The position numbers and the translations under genes were made by a program. A model generated the notes under the pieces. That model had not been told where the DNA came from and searched no databases. It saw nothing but the letters and a program-made list of their open reading frames with translations. Positions 33,801-44,598 of a DNA stretch of 64,000 nucleotides are shown piece by piece. This stretch comes from Pararge aegeria (taxonomy: Eukaryota > Arthropoda > Insecta > Lepidoptera > Nymphalidae): NCBI RefSeq assembly GCF_905163445.1, contig NC_053187.1:15981001-16045000 (forward strand), given 5' to 3'. How positions within the stretch are numbered: the first letter of the stretch is position 1; each line of letters opens with the position of its first letter.

Positions 33801-36800
33801 TCCTCCTTTGTTAGTCAGCAAACATTGTAAAGGTTCGCTGTGAATTGAGAACTGTGAGATGGTGATAACAGAAAAATAACCGGCTATGTTTGTTCTCTGT
33901 TAGCTCTTGTTAGCGCAGGCGCGTTTGGAATTCTTGTAGCTTTATGTTTAAGTTAAAGAACATAGTTGTCACCATCATCTCACTATAATTATCTCATCAT
34001 CATACTATATGTATGTCCATCAATCCGCACTGGGCCAGCGTGGTGGACTCCGGCCTTCATCCCTTCTCATTGCGGGAGGAGACCCGTACCCTACAGTGGG
34101 CTAGTAGTGGGTAATGATGATGATTATATGTATGAACGCTTCATAAGAGCCTGTGATAATATTTTTTTGAATTTTGAATTTGACTGATACCCAGTTAAGT
34201 TATTTCTTTGGCTGCCGAAGTATGGATGAATTTGAAGTTTAAAAAAAGATCTATAAGTACCAATTTACTCTGACGTCGCAAACTTTGATTATTCTAGGTG
34301 GGAGAATTCAAATAAAGTGTCACATTTGCGCACTCGACCAATCGGATGCGCTGTAGAAGCGAATCTGTACCGGATTGGCGGAGCGCTACAAGATTATGCA
34401 TCTATACTTCGAGTGAGAAATGCCTGTACGTTGGCTAGCTTGGATGAGATGCCTACATGCCATGCTCTAGCTGAGGTATGTTAATTTTGCTTGGAAAAAA
34501 AATAACGGGTTGCACTCCGGGAGTGCCAAGAGAAGTGAAAACTATTTTTGGCGCCTTAGACATTTTTTAGATGGGTACTAGGATTATTGGGTTATTTATA
34601 TGTATAAAAGGCAAAGGTGACTGACTGATCTATCAACGTACAGCTCTACCCACTTTACGTATCGGGCTGAAATTTTGCACACAGATAGTTATTACAATTT
34701 AGGAATCCGCTAATAAAGGATTTTTTAAAATTCCAACCCCAAGAGGGTTAGGGGGATAAAAGTTTGTATAAAATCCTTCATTTATCAATTCATTTTTCAA
34801 GTTAATTCCATGAAACTTTGATTTTAGGTTTTCGATTAAAAATAAAGAAATACGTTTTTCACATACATATTTTAAAAATTCAACTCTATTGGGGATGAAA
34901 ATTTATATGAAAGTTTCTGTTTTTTAAGTAATTTACGTTCATATTTTTCTATTAGCAGCAGACATTTTTTGGATATGAGACGTTGATTGGATATAGTAAA
35001 ATCAAATTCTCTATTCAAAAATTCTAATAGCTGCGTGTCGTAACGGTGTATCGAGTTAAGAGATTTCATCTAAAAACATGCGTACCGCGCTAAAAGAACT
35101 TTTCACTAGCCTATACACTGCGGTATATAACACTGCGGATTGTGAGCTAACCTTTTTTAAACTTTGTAAATGTGTTCTTTGGGGTATCAAACCAAGGGGT
35201 AGTGTGAAAGACTACATAGTAATAATATGATAAGAATCAATTGTTCTTGTCAACCCATCTTTAAATTTAAACTTATCTTAAATTATGACTTGTTGGAACG
35301 GAAATAGGAAAATGCAACTTTAATTAATATATTTAATAGTTTAATAAATCTTATGTCATTTATATTATTAATAACTAGCTTTTGCCTTGAGTACTTTTAT
35401 CATGTCATACATATTTTTGATGTATTATCAATAGTTAACTGAGCGCACGCCAAGTAATGAACTTTTTAGGCAAAATTTTGCTACTTTGGGTAACATTATT
35501 GCAATTTTCTTAAGTATCTCCGATTTTTGAAAATAAATTATAGCCTATGTTACTTCGTGATGGTAAGGTTTCTTTTGGCGAAGAAATGTTTACAATCGGT
35601 CCATTACTCTCGGAGCCTATTGGGTACAAACAAACAAACAACTATTTTCTTACGGGGATGCATCGGATTAAAAATTTCTATTTGAAACCCATGCTTCAGA
35701 CGGGGGAACGGATCGCATTAAGTATGTCCATCTGGTGCCAAAGAACTTCTAAAAAAATTGCCCTATTTCCAAAAGGTACTGGATAGAGCGGACATGTCTG
35801 GCACGAGGTCACCGCCGCCCAGTGTCGAAGTGATCTTAAAAGTTGTACAGGCAACTGTGAAATATTTCTTCCGCTGTCTACATGAGGAAGGTGAGGGTAC
35901 ACCTTTAACTTCTCTGAGATAACGCATGGCATCTTAAACTTTAAATGCAGCGAAATTCAGGTTTAAAACGTTGTTATCGCTCATCATCTTCATTATGTCA
36001 ACCAATGGACGTCTTTTGCAGGACAAAGGTCTTTTGTGGACAGTTCCACATACAACGGTCCTTGTCAACTTGGTTTTAATTAGTTAACATTGCCTTTAGC
36101 CGTGCGAGGTCACCAATCCAGCACCTTGCTTGGGACGTCCATCAGTTCTCCGAGCTATGTGCCCCGACCATTGCCACTTAAGCTTTGAATCGTTGAGCTG
36201 TATCGATAACTATGGTTCTACGGATCAACACATACCTAATTTGATTACGTGCTAATAAATATTGTTTGCAAAAAAATATATGTCATACTTTTTACTTCTG
36301 TTTATATGATTTTTTGTGTTAAAGCATGTCCTGTATAAAATATAGGTATTTTTCTTTTTGCTTTTATGAGTATTTTAGAAAATAATGTAGCTTCAATAAT
36401 GACAGTTAAAATAAATAAATAAATCACATAGCCATCTAGCTCCAAAGTAGGCGTAGCTTGTGTTATGGGTACTAAGATACTGACGAATATTTTTATCAAT
36501 AATATACATAAATACTTAGAAAATACATATAAACATGTTTGGGTACACTGAAAAACATTTATGCTCATAACACAAACATTTTGCAGTTGTGGGAATATTA
36601 CGTTTGAAAGAAATCTTTTATATTTATATGCCTTGATTTTTTTTTGTAAATATGTTGATTTGTCATTTCTCAATAGTGCATTACTGAAATCCTGAGAATT
36701 AATTCAAATGCTGTATTCGTACTTATAATGGCCATAAAAAAAGAACAGAAAAATACTCCGCTTTTGCGGAAAGACGCTTCCATTCTAGGTTTATAAATGT

Positions 36801-39800
36801 GGCATAACGTACTTATTTAATGCAGTGTTTTTTATAATAATGCTGTTTATACAGGATAAAATAAAAATGCCAGAAAGCTGTCGGCCTTGTATTTCCTATC
36901 ATTAAATTCAAAATTCAAAATTCATTTATTTCAAGTAGGCCTAATATAAGCACTTTTGAAACGTCAAGTCTGTCTGTTTTTAGTGATTCTACCACCGGTT
37001 CGGAAGGCAGATTCTACCGAGAAGAAGCCGGCAAGAAACCCAGCAGTTGCTCTTTTCCAACATCAACAATTTACATTTTGCATTTTAACATTCATTTTTC
37101 TATCTTGTGAGAGCTGAAAGCGGAGACGGATGCTTCCAAGCAACCATGTCATTAAAAAATTCATCAATTGTATAGTAACCTCGCTGTAATAAATGTGTTT
37201 TAACAAATTCTTTAAACTTGTGCATTGGCAGGTCCAAAATCACCACATCACATTAAAACTGAAAATGTTTGTTTAAAGACTTTTCAAAATTCAGTATTAA
37301 TTTATTTAGTACCAAATAAATTTTTATTTCTGTAAAGTGACATTTCACTTGCTTCAACGGTAATGGAAAACACCGTTGGGAAACCTACATACTGTTCTCA
37401 AACGTGTGTAAAGTTAACCGAACCTGGACTACGGTCTTAACCCCTTCTTATTGTGGGAGTACACCAGTGCCCAGTAGATACGGGCCGGTAATGGGATGAT
37501 ACGATGACGTATAAAATTATTCTTTCAGAAATAATGGCCAAACTACGTGGAGTTCAGACAGCTTGCCGTCTTTTACGCAAACTGTGCCTCAACAGTAAAC
37601 TAGCGAGAGCGGTTGCGTTGAGAGATTTGCTCGAAACGGCTATGTTCAGAGAGGACAAGATCTTTGGTAGTAAACCTGTGGTCACTAACACTATAGCTGC
37701 ACCTCAAAAATGGAGCCATGACGAACTTCTTATACATATGAATCAGAAACACGTGAGTACAAAAATTTATTTTTCTCAAACATGCTTGGACATTATTTTG
37801 ACAACCTTCTTCGAGATAAATCGAAATTGTTGTAGGCACTGGTCAAATACATGCAACTAGCGGCCAGCTTAATAAAAATAGTATTAATTATCAGTATACT
37901 TTGTAAATAGTTTTAATTATTTACATAAAATTTTATTGAAATAAAAATATCATATACTCTCAATAATTGGCCAAAAAATTATAACACGGCAGTGCATCTA
38001 AGAAATTTAGCGTTCCGGTACGATGTCCCGTAGAAAACTATTAGTAACCGAGAGTTTTGGGTTTAATATAACTTCTACACCCTAACAGGTTACCCCCATA
38101 ACCATTTTAAACTGCATCATGACTTACCAGAGGAGTTTCTACCAGTTGATGAGTGAAGCATCCAAAGGTTAAGTTGTAGAGTAATAATAATAATAAAAAA
38201 AATGCAAATGACTGAACCTATTCTCTGAATTATGCTATGAAATGAATCGGTTCAGTTTAATTAAAACTGCGTCCCTTTTTGAAATATTTTAAAATTCTAA
38301 TTACTGTTACCAGGGTCCCATAACTCAACTAACACAAAGTCACACGTCAGTGTTTCACGCGGGCATCATAGGCAAGGGAGTGCGAAAACAAGGCAGTCTG
38401 GACGAAAACGATATACCTCCAATACTTACCACAAACAACGAGTTGTTGATGGGGGCGCTTATGTCCTGTATGGTGAGTTTTACTTTAAAAACCTCACGTG
38501 ACGTGTGGACACAAACAGACGGAAAGATAGATGTTATGGGTACTGAGATAGCTGTTATTATGAATATAATACACATAAATACTTATAATATACAGATAAA
38601 CACCCAGACACTGAAAAACATTCATGTTCATCACACAAACATCTTCCAGTTGTGGGAATCGAACCCACGGCCTTTGCTCAGAAAGTAGGGTCGCTGCCCA
38701 CTGCGCCAATCGGCCGTCAATCATCAATCATTATAATATTATGTCATACTACAGCAGTTCAATATTTACAATTTCCGGTACTAGAATTGTAAAATGTATT
38801 AAAATTTCATAAACAGCACAATTTTATTATACTTCCAATACTTACCAAAAACAAGAAAAATAAAGTACAAAATGAAACTAAATACCAGGGTACAGATGTT
38901 AAAATTTACCAGCGTTTTTTTATATTAATGGTAGGTTAACTGAATGCCGCCTTCATAAATTTTGTGCGACACAAAGATGAAAAGACAGAGTGAGTGATTC
39001 CTTAATGGTACAAAATCATAAAAAAATACCAAGGTCACATAACTCAATAGAAGAAAGATGGCATTAGGTTTGTTTTGATATTCGACTCTTATTTTACTCC
39101 ATTTTCTTCAAAGAGATTCATCGAAATCAGTTCCACTTGAAATAATTTACAGGATGGTAACAGCGGTGTGGTGGAAGGAGCCACGGCTGTATCTTTATTG
39201 CTTGTCGAGCTCGTATCGCCCGATGTGATGTACAACGGACTGCCTTGGCCTGATGAAGATTTCACTAAGGTATATAATTTACACATTTTATTTTATTTTA
39301 TTTATTAGGTTTACTTACAAACACTTTAAAGCTAAAAAAATTATATTAATAATAAAAAAAAATACATATATAAATTTTAAATCATTTAAATTCAAAAGAA
39401 AAAAATATAAATGAAGAATAAGTAATTCGAATATAAAAAATTAATAAAATTATTCCTATGAAAATAAAAAAAAATCACTAACACAACCGTTTTTTTAAAT
39501 TTTAACTATTAAAGTGTAATGTTTTCTTAAAAGTAAACACAGCATATGAAAATATATAATAAGTAACAGTTATATTATAAATAATATGTATCAATCATAT
39601 ATATATTGTATCAACGGGCATGAGGAAACATGATTTTGTACTTAATGGCTATTAATAGTTAGAAAGAAAATAAAATTTAATTGTATTTGTATTTGGTGCG
39701 GTAATATCCTAGTGATACTTCTGCCTCGGTTTTAGGACTACCAACTTCGATTCCCGGCACATAACTCTAAAATTTGATGTGTTTTTAATTTAGCAGTTAA

Positions 39801-42800
39801 ATATCACTTGCTTCAACCTTGAAGAAATACATCGTAAATGCCTGTTCTCCACAATGTTTTCAAGGTCGCCTGAAGTCTATAAATCCGCATTTGGCCAGCG
39901 TGGATCTATCCCATTCATGCATCCCTTCTGGATTTGGCCGTAGTCCACCAAGCTGGCCAACGCTGGCCAACATTCTGAGAGGAGACCCGTGCTGGTTGAT
40001 AATGATGATTTGTATTAAACCTTTAATAACCTTGTGCAGCAAGTGAGCATAGAACGCGAGCTGTACATGCGTTGCGCCGTAGAGAGATGCGGAGTGTCCC
40101 GCGCTGCCCTGAGAAGGATAGCCCGCGCGAGACCCTCTTTGTGTCTCGCTTCGGCTCTACTGAGAGCAACCGCTGCGTCACTGTTGCATCGGTTAAGAGC
40201 ACATTTGGGTGAGTGTACATATTGGCCAATGAGACATTTGCCTCGCGCGAGACCATTTTTGATTCTCGCTTCGGCTTAACTGACACAAACCTTTGCGTCA
40301 CTGTTGCATCGGTAAAGGGCACATGTAAACCACTGAGACAGATACCCCGCACGAGACCAGTTTTATTTCTCGCTTCGGCTCTACTGAGAGCAACCGCTGC
40401 GTCACTGTTGCATCGGTTAAAAGCACATTTGGGTGAGTACATTTAGGCCACTGAGACAGATACCCCGCTCGAGACCAGTTTTATTTCTCGCTTCGGCTTT
40501 ACTGAGAGCAACCGCTGCGTCACTGTTGTTTCGGTTAAGAGCACATTTGGGTGAGTGTATATGTTGGCCATTGAGACAGATACCCCGGGCGAGAACAGTT
40601 TCGTATCTAGCTTCAACTTTACTCAGACATACCGCTAAGTCACTGTTGCATCGGTTAAGGGCAAATTTGGGTAAGTTTACATGTAGGCCATTGAGACAGA
40701 TACCCCGCGCGAGACCAGTTTGGCATCTCGCTTCATCTTTACTGAGACAAAATGCTGCCTCACTGTTACATCGGTTAAGGGCACATTTGGGTGAGTACAT
40801 GTATGCCACTGAGACAGATATCCCGCACGAGACCAGTTTGGCATCTCGCTTCATCTTTACTGAGACAAAACGCTGCCTCAATGTTGCATCGGTTAAGGGC
40901 ACATTTGGGTGAGTACATGTATGCCACTGAGACAGATATCCCGCACGAGACCAGTTTTATTTCTCGCTTCGGCTTTACGGAGAGCAACCGCTAAGTCAAT
41001 GTTGCATCGGTTAAGGGCAAATTTGGGTGAGTGTACATGTAGGCCACTGAGACAGATACCCCGCGCGAGACCAGTTTTGTTTCTCGCTTCGGCTTAACTA
41101 AGACAAAATGCTGCCTCACTGTTGCATCGGTTAAGCCAAGGCCACTGAGACGGGTAGTGGATTTTAATTTACAGCTCTTCCGAGAGTAAAAGGCTTAGAA
41201 GAAGATTGGTGCCAATTATGTTTTTATACAAGTGTCTAAACTTAACTACATTGTCATTTCTAAAAGTAGTGCTGTCCTTTCCCACAAAAAGCAATGTGAA
41301 AAGATAGCAGTACTGTTATACCTGTCAAGTTAAGTTAAAGATTTCTTTACAGGATGCTTGGCACCAATATTAACATCTTCTGCTAGTGGCCGGTCGATGG
41401 TCGAAACTAGCATATAAATATTTATTTATATAATTAGAATTATACAAATATTTATTTATATAATTAGAATTATACATATAAATATTTATTTATATAATTT
41501 ATACAGAGAGCTACAATATAGCTCTCTGTATAAATTTTAGTCCTCCGGGCGCTCATGATGTTAAAAATCGCTACAAGTCAGGGAGCAAACCGTTTTATAT
41601 CCAGATTTTTGGGCAGGGCAGGAAAAAAGTTAAGTTCATTTTTTTTTCAGATAGACACAAGCAATCTGCGGAAATGGCGTCTGAAATGATCGCGCTGACT
41701 GAGCTGCTCTCGGTGATGACCTTGGGACAGTTGTTGCCACACCCACTTAGCCACATCCTGGAACTGTCGCCTGAACTGACTGCTAATGAGGTAAGGCCAT
41801 GATCGAACGTGTTGAATGTCCTCCGAGCTAAGGGCGGGTATATTTGACCGATGGACCTTGGGGTCCCATGGTGCCAGAATACGACAAAAAATCCGAAAAA
41901 AAAAATCGCTTATTTATTTAGAATTTATCACAGACACCTATGAATAGTTCATACATTTAACATCTGACAACTAACGTTAGGTGATGGTGATGACTGCGTT
42001 CGTTACTTAAAACTAAAGCTAGGAGAGTTCTAAACGCGCCCTGGTCTAAGAAGATTCCACAACAAACTTAGCCAGGTTTTTTTTGTTATCATTAATATTT
42101 AGCTATAAGGTTAGAGCAATTCATACCCATGCGTTTTTATCATACACGGTGCACGGTACACCCCACGGTACATAAGGTCAACGGATTGTGGCAAATCAAC
42201 AAAAGATCTTCTTAAATTGGTCCATTACAGGCACTTATGAAGCGGCCATAGACTAGAATAGAATAGAATATCTTTTTTGCATAATACACGTTTTAAAGTT
42301 GTTAAAAAAAATAGGTTATTGTGTATTGCCATACATGGCGTGCAAAATCTAAGCATCATGTAAAGAATATAACAGGAGACAATTATTGAACAGTAAAATA
42401 AACTTATAAATGCCAAAGTTTCTACCTTCAAGAAGGACAAACTGTCAAACAAATTTCTTATTATTAATATTAAGTAATGATAGTAGAACAGCGATAAAAT
42501 TAGTTTGTTTGTTCACAGATTGTTCAAGTGTTACGTGATTGTATATGGAACTACACGCGTGACCACGTGCCGTCGCCTGCGCTGTTCAGTTGCGATTCAA
42601 CAGGTAGAAATTAAAAACCACAACTATCAGCTCATTGCCGGTAATGAGCTTCTCTAAAAATCTGGCCAAGTTAAGATTTCCTCAAGACATTTCCGTCACT
42701 GTTAATGCAAGCGATATTTAAAATAAAGCTAAAGTCCTGAAAACTAAGCTATAACTGTCTATGCAATATTAGAGTATCTACTTACTGAATTTAATCGCCC

Positions 42801-43160
42801 AGAGTTTGGGTCAATGTTTAATAATGTGCACTGCTGACAAAGAAAATATGTCCTATGAATATGTTTATTATTCCTTTTATACGGTAAAGAATTCAGAAAA
42901 GACCGAAGTCTGACAAAAGCAGCAGTGGCCTCAAGTAAAATACTCTCTACTGAATGTCTAGAATGTTAATTATAGAGTTTAAATTACGATATGCAATTTT
43001 TATTTTTCATTTTGCAGGTTTGCATTGGCGTGATCCATCTACCTGCAAGCCGGTGGCTACTTACACGGATACTTTACGAATCATTATTCAGAAAAGAATA
43101 TCAAAACTAGGTCACATGTATCCTATTATGTTTTTAAATCTCGAGAAATATAATGTATAG
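27854..43160 (+). CDS. IntS5: Integrator complex subunit 5 (17 coding exons, 913 aa)
   Basis: Exons: 27854-28069, 28847-28994, 29369-29479, 29882-30054, 30281-30401, 30740-30916, 31904-32062, 33096-33405, 34298-34475, 36677-36788, 37529-37752, 38314-38472, 39153-39269, 40040-40208, 41651-41790, 42519-42603 and 43018-43160. Phases agree throughout (2742 nt). The start region ITLLKNFPAARDAVLEYFAM resembles [20 protein letters not shown] of human INTS5, which is a little longer (about 1,020 aa). The protein is all-helical with no catalytic motif, as expected for a scaffold of the nuclear Integrator complex, which cleaves nascent snRNA and terminates paused RNA polymerase II. Exon 10 was inferred because the flanking exons differ in phase; it restores the frame. 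Intron 4 uses a GC donor (CAG/GCGAGT). Intron 14 begins with a tandem array copied from exon 14. The stop is TAG. Confidence 0.92.
31040..31625. repeat. GT-rich dispersed element in IntS5 intron 6
   Basis: Head 'gacgcaaaaacgatgggctg', then GTGTGT repeats, then 'caagatggccgcaaccaaca', then two related 'tcaatatgggtatcaaatga'-like blocks each followed by 'gactagtagaataatgtac'. Related sequence occurs at 14640-15115 and in inverted form at 48620-48730. Confidence 0.6.
31635..31855 (+). mobile_element. LINE 3' end (family C3), antisense
   Basis: Carries 'ttctttattcaaataggcac', 'atttttga'-type start, 'gcgccctggtctaagaagaa' and 'cacaacaaacttagccgggt'. Other copies: 33780-34190, 41935-42090, 54590-54850 and 60660-60900. 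Just upstream of IntS5 exon 7. Confidence 0.7.
32202..32859. mobile_element. Terminal-inverted-repeat DNA element in IntS5 intron 7
   Basis: The ends 'agcacacggcgtatttt' (32202) and 'aaaatacgccgtgtgct' (to 32859) are perfect inverted repeats. CG-rich subterminal repeats (acgcgc, gcgcgt) follow on both sides. About 658 bp. The interior has short frames, one ending SGSSLLNGDSNESVTNDSD, but no recognised transposase. Probably non-autonomous. Confidence 0.75.
33455..33560. mobile_element. RTE-type LINE 3' tail fragment
   Basis: Phrase 'gccagcgtggtggactacgg', then 'accccttctcattg' and 'gtaatgggttgatataatga'. Recurs inside 33995-34118 and at 37420-37500. Confidence 0.6.
33780..34190 (-). mobile_element. 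LINE 3' end (family C3) with a nested RTE tail
   Basis: The outer part (33835-33965, resuming at 34125-34185 with 'cttcataagagcctgtgata' and a TTTTGAATTTTGAATTTGA tail) is the C3 family. Between them, about 33995-34118, lies an RTE 3' tail ('gggccagcgtggtggactcc' ... 'gtaatgatgatgat'). This is a nested insertion in IntS5 intron 8. Confidence 0.6.
34575..35460. mobile_element. Non-coding dispersed element in IntS5 intron 9
   Basis: Starts with 'aaaaggcaaaggtgactgac', continues 'gctgaaattttgcacacaga' and 'ccccaagagggttagggg', and ends near 'aataactagcttttgcc'. These phrases are typical of abundant lepidopteran non-autonomous elements. The following 35462-35640 matches 14140-14325. No complete protein. 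Confidence 0.55.
36415..36600 (-). mobile_element. tRNA-derived SINE (family S1), head truncated
   Basis: Body blocks 'catctagctccaaagtaggc', 'gtgttatgggtactaagata' and 'cactgaaaaacatttatgct' are present, but the element stops at 'gtgggaat', so most of the tRNA-like head is lost. About 75 bp upstream of IntS5 exon 10. Confidence 0.75.
36900..37245 (+). mobile_element. Non-LTR retrotransposon 3' end (family C1), antisense
   Basis: Starts with 'aattcaaaattcatttattt' (the reverse of the LINE tail), then 'aggcctaatataagcacttt', 'gagaagaagccggcaagaaa' and the antisense of the KVAWKHP and MHKFKEF coding end. In IntS5 intron 10. Confidence 0.8.
38035..38180 (+). mobile_element. SINE-like element (family S2), partial, antisense
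   Basis: 'tttagcgttccggtacgatg', 'acaccctaacaggttacccc' and 'aaactgcatcatgacttacc' parallel the copies at 24020 and 57250. In IntS5 intron 11. Confidence 0.5.
38530..38718 (-). mobile_element. tRNA-derived SINE (family S1), partly truncated
   Basis: Minus-strand head with 'gtgggttcgattcccac', 'gaccctactttctgag' and 'ggccgattggcgcagtgggc'. The 3' end stops near 'gttatgggtactgagata'. It lies about 60 bp after IntS5 exon 12. Confidence 0.85.
40110..41150 (+). repeat. Tandem array of nine units derived from IntS5 exon 14 and its splice donor
   Basis: The first unit is the coding end of exon 14 (from about 40110) plus the start of intron 14. Anchors at 'gagacc' fall at 40129, 40249, 40353, 40471, 40591, 40711, 40829, 40947 and 41067, giving steps of 118-120 nt except one of 104. 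Each unit repeats the exon's RPVLFLASALLRATAASLLH-like coding text and then its boundary. Seven of nine keep a donor motif (TTGGGTGAGT, or GTAAGT in unit five); unit two lost it by a 16-nt deletion and unit nine ends before it. Reading straight through from exon 14 meets a stop in unit two. Long open frames on both strands of the array are by-products of the repetition. Confidence 0.93.
41405..41536. repeat. AT-rich direct repeats followed by a perfect 18-bp hairpin
   Basis: 'aaatatttatttatataatt' occurs three times between 41414 and 41500. Arms 41496-41513 and 41519-41536 then pair perfectly around the loop CAATA (stem core 'atacagagagcta'). It lies in IntS5 intron 14, about 115 bp before exon 15. 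Confidence 0.85.
41935..42090 (+). mobile_element. LINE 3' end (family C3), antisense, partial
   Basis: 'acttaaaactaaagctagga', 'gcgccctggtctaagaagat' and 'cacaacaaacttagccaggt' match the copies at 31635 and 54590. In IntS5 intron 15. Confidence 0.65.
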
Positions 43161-43201
43161 ATTTTAATTTATAAGATTTGAAATTTTGTAAATATTTGTA
43201 A

Positions 43202-43224
43202 AATAAACTATTTTAAGAAATAAA
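43202..43224 (+). terminator. IntS5 polyadenylation signals
   Basis: Two AATAAA hexamers, at 43202-43207 and 43219-43224, lie 42 and 59 nt after the IntS5 stop codon. Confidence 0.7.
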
Positions 43225-43312
43225 GTGCCTTTATAAATTTATATGTTGATTGTATTATTTTAATGAGTATAAAAACACCTACATTGTATTAAGTATCATT
43301 TGTTGGTCCCCT

Positions 43313-43495
43313 TTAATGTTTTTCAGTGTCTGGGTGTTTATCTGTATATTATAAGTATTTAAGTATATTATATTCATAAAAAAATATTCATCAGCTATCT
43401 TAGTACCCATAACACAAGCTACGCTTACTTTGGGGCTAGATGGCGATGTGTGTATTGTCGTAGTATATTTATTTATTATTTATTTATTTACTTTA
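43313..43495 (+). mobile_element. tRNA-derived SINE (family S1), head lost
   Basis: Starts at 'aatgtttttcagtgtctggg' and runs through 'acaagctacgcttactttgg' to a TTTATTTATTTATTT tail. No tRNA-like head. Just downstream of IntS5. Confidence 0.8.
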
Positions 43496-43875
43496 TAAAT
43501 GGTGAGGAGTTTTTAAGTCAGAGAAAAATTTCATCGAAATCCCAAAAAAATCTTATAAAATTGTAATTGTCCTACGTGCGAAGGTTTATAATGGGTATGT
43601 GGTTGCAATTGTATGAAAACTGCACCGACCTGACTGACGTGTTTTCATCCTCTTTGTCGATATCAATCAATATCAACAATGAAAATAAAACTTAATTACT
43701 CTATTAAATCCTCATGTGGTCATCTCATCCTCACCACAGGTGGGTCGCTGCTCACAATTAGGTTAATCCTCATGGCCGATATGATGCGACGGTAAGTATG
43801 AAATGTTTATTATGAATAACAGGCAATTTGAAAAAAAACTAAAATCTATTTTAGTTTTTTAGTTCTTCTTCTTTT

Positions 43876-44334
43876 GATTTATTTATGGAGGGTAGAGGTA
43901 AGGAGAATCATCTTATATGGGAGAAAAGTTGAAAAAGTGTCCAGTTGTTGAGCTAAATAACAGTTCAAAAATCCTCCACAATGGCGCTGGTGGATGCACA
44001 GGGTATGGTATGAATGTAGCAATCCTAGATGAATTGAAGTATGCCGAGTTAAAAAATTTAATGTCATTATCGACTAAAGTAGTTAATTATTGAGAATTTC
44101 AACAACTTACGTTGTACAAAATATTGTGGTAAATATAACCTTACATATTTATTATAACCAAACGTGCGTAAAGAGTGATTTTATTTCGTAAACAGTAAAT
44201 AGTACGGTATTTATATTTGGCGCTTCTTTTAAGAGTTACCCTGATGCAAATGTGGCGCCATCCTAATTTAATACATTTTGACGACACTTTTTCATATACA
44301 CAGATGACTCTCCTCTACCCTCCATAGATTTATT
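43876..44334. mobile_element. Inverted-repeat element upstream of GPN1
   Basis: The left end 'tttatggagggtagaggt' and the right end 'cctctaccctccatagattt' are inverted repeats. Imperfect pairing continues about 55 bp inward through 'tcatctt.tatatg' to 'aaaaagtgt'. About 460 bp, non-coding. It ends 265 bp before the GPN1 start codon. Confidence 0.65.
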
Positions 44335-44598
44335 GCTTCAAAAACACATAAAACATAGTTTAGCTGTTAGATAATTTAAAAAAAGCGCTGTCATTCTGAT
44401 TTTCGATTGACAAAGCTCATTTTTTAACCTGTATATAATATCTGTGTTTGTCAATGTCAAAATAAAACAAACATTCATCAGTGACTTCTTCCCATGTTTT
44501 TGCAGGTTTCTAATACTTTATTTCGGTCTCTAATTTGAAAATAATACTCTTCTAAAGAAGACTCTCTACAACTAAAATAAATTCAACCAGACTTTAAA

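Noticed and set aside
35547..35932. Protein-coding exons in the long IntS5 intron 9
   Set aside because: The frames overlap repeats shared with 14140-14325 and lack splice sites in the needed phase. The exon that fits is 36677-36788.
36302..36673. 123-codon minus-strand frame
   Set aside because: It runs through an S1 SINE body; similar frames appear over the other SINE copies (45188, 47438, 53359).
40417..40912. Overlapping open frames of about 160 codons on both strands as a repeat protein
   Set aside because: They arise because a coding exon end is repeated with a period near a multiple of three. Neither has its own start context or splice signals, and the true IntS5 exon ends at 40208.
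40110..41150. Regularly spaced repeats resembling a CRISPR array
   Set aside because: The units are contiguous with no unique spacers, the period is about 120 nt, and the unit is an exon end of IntS5 in eukaryotic DNA.
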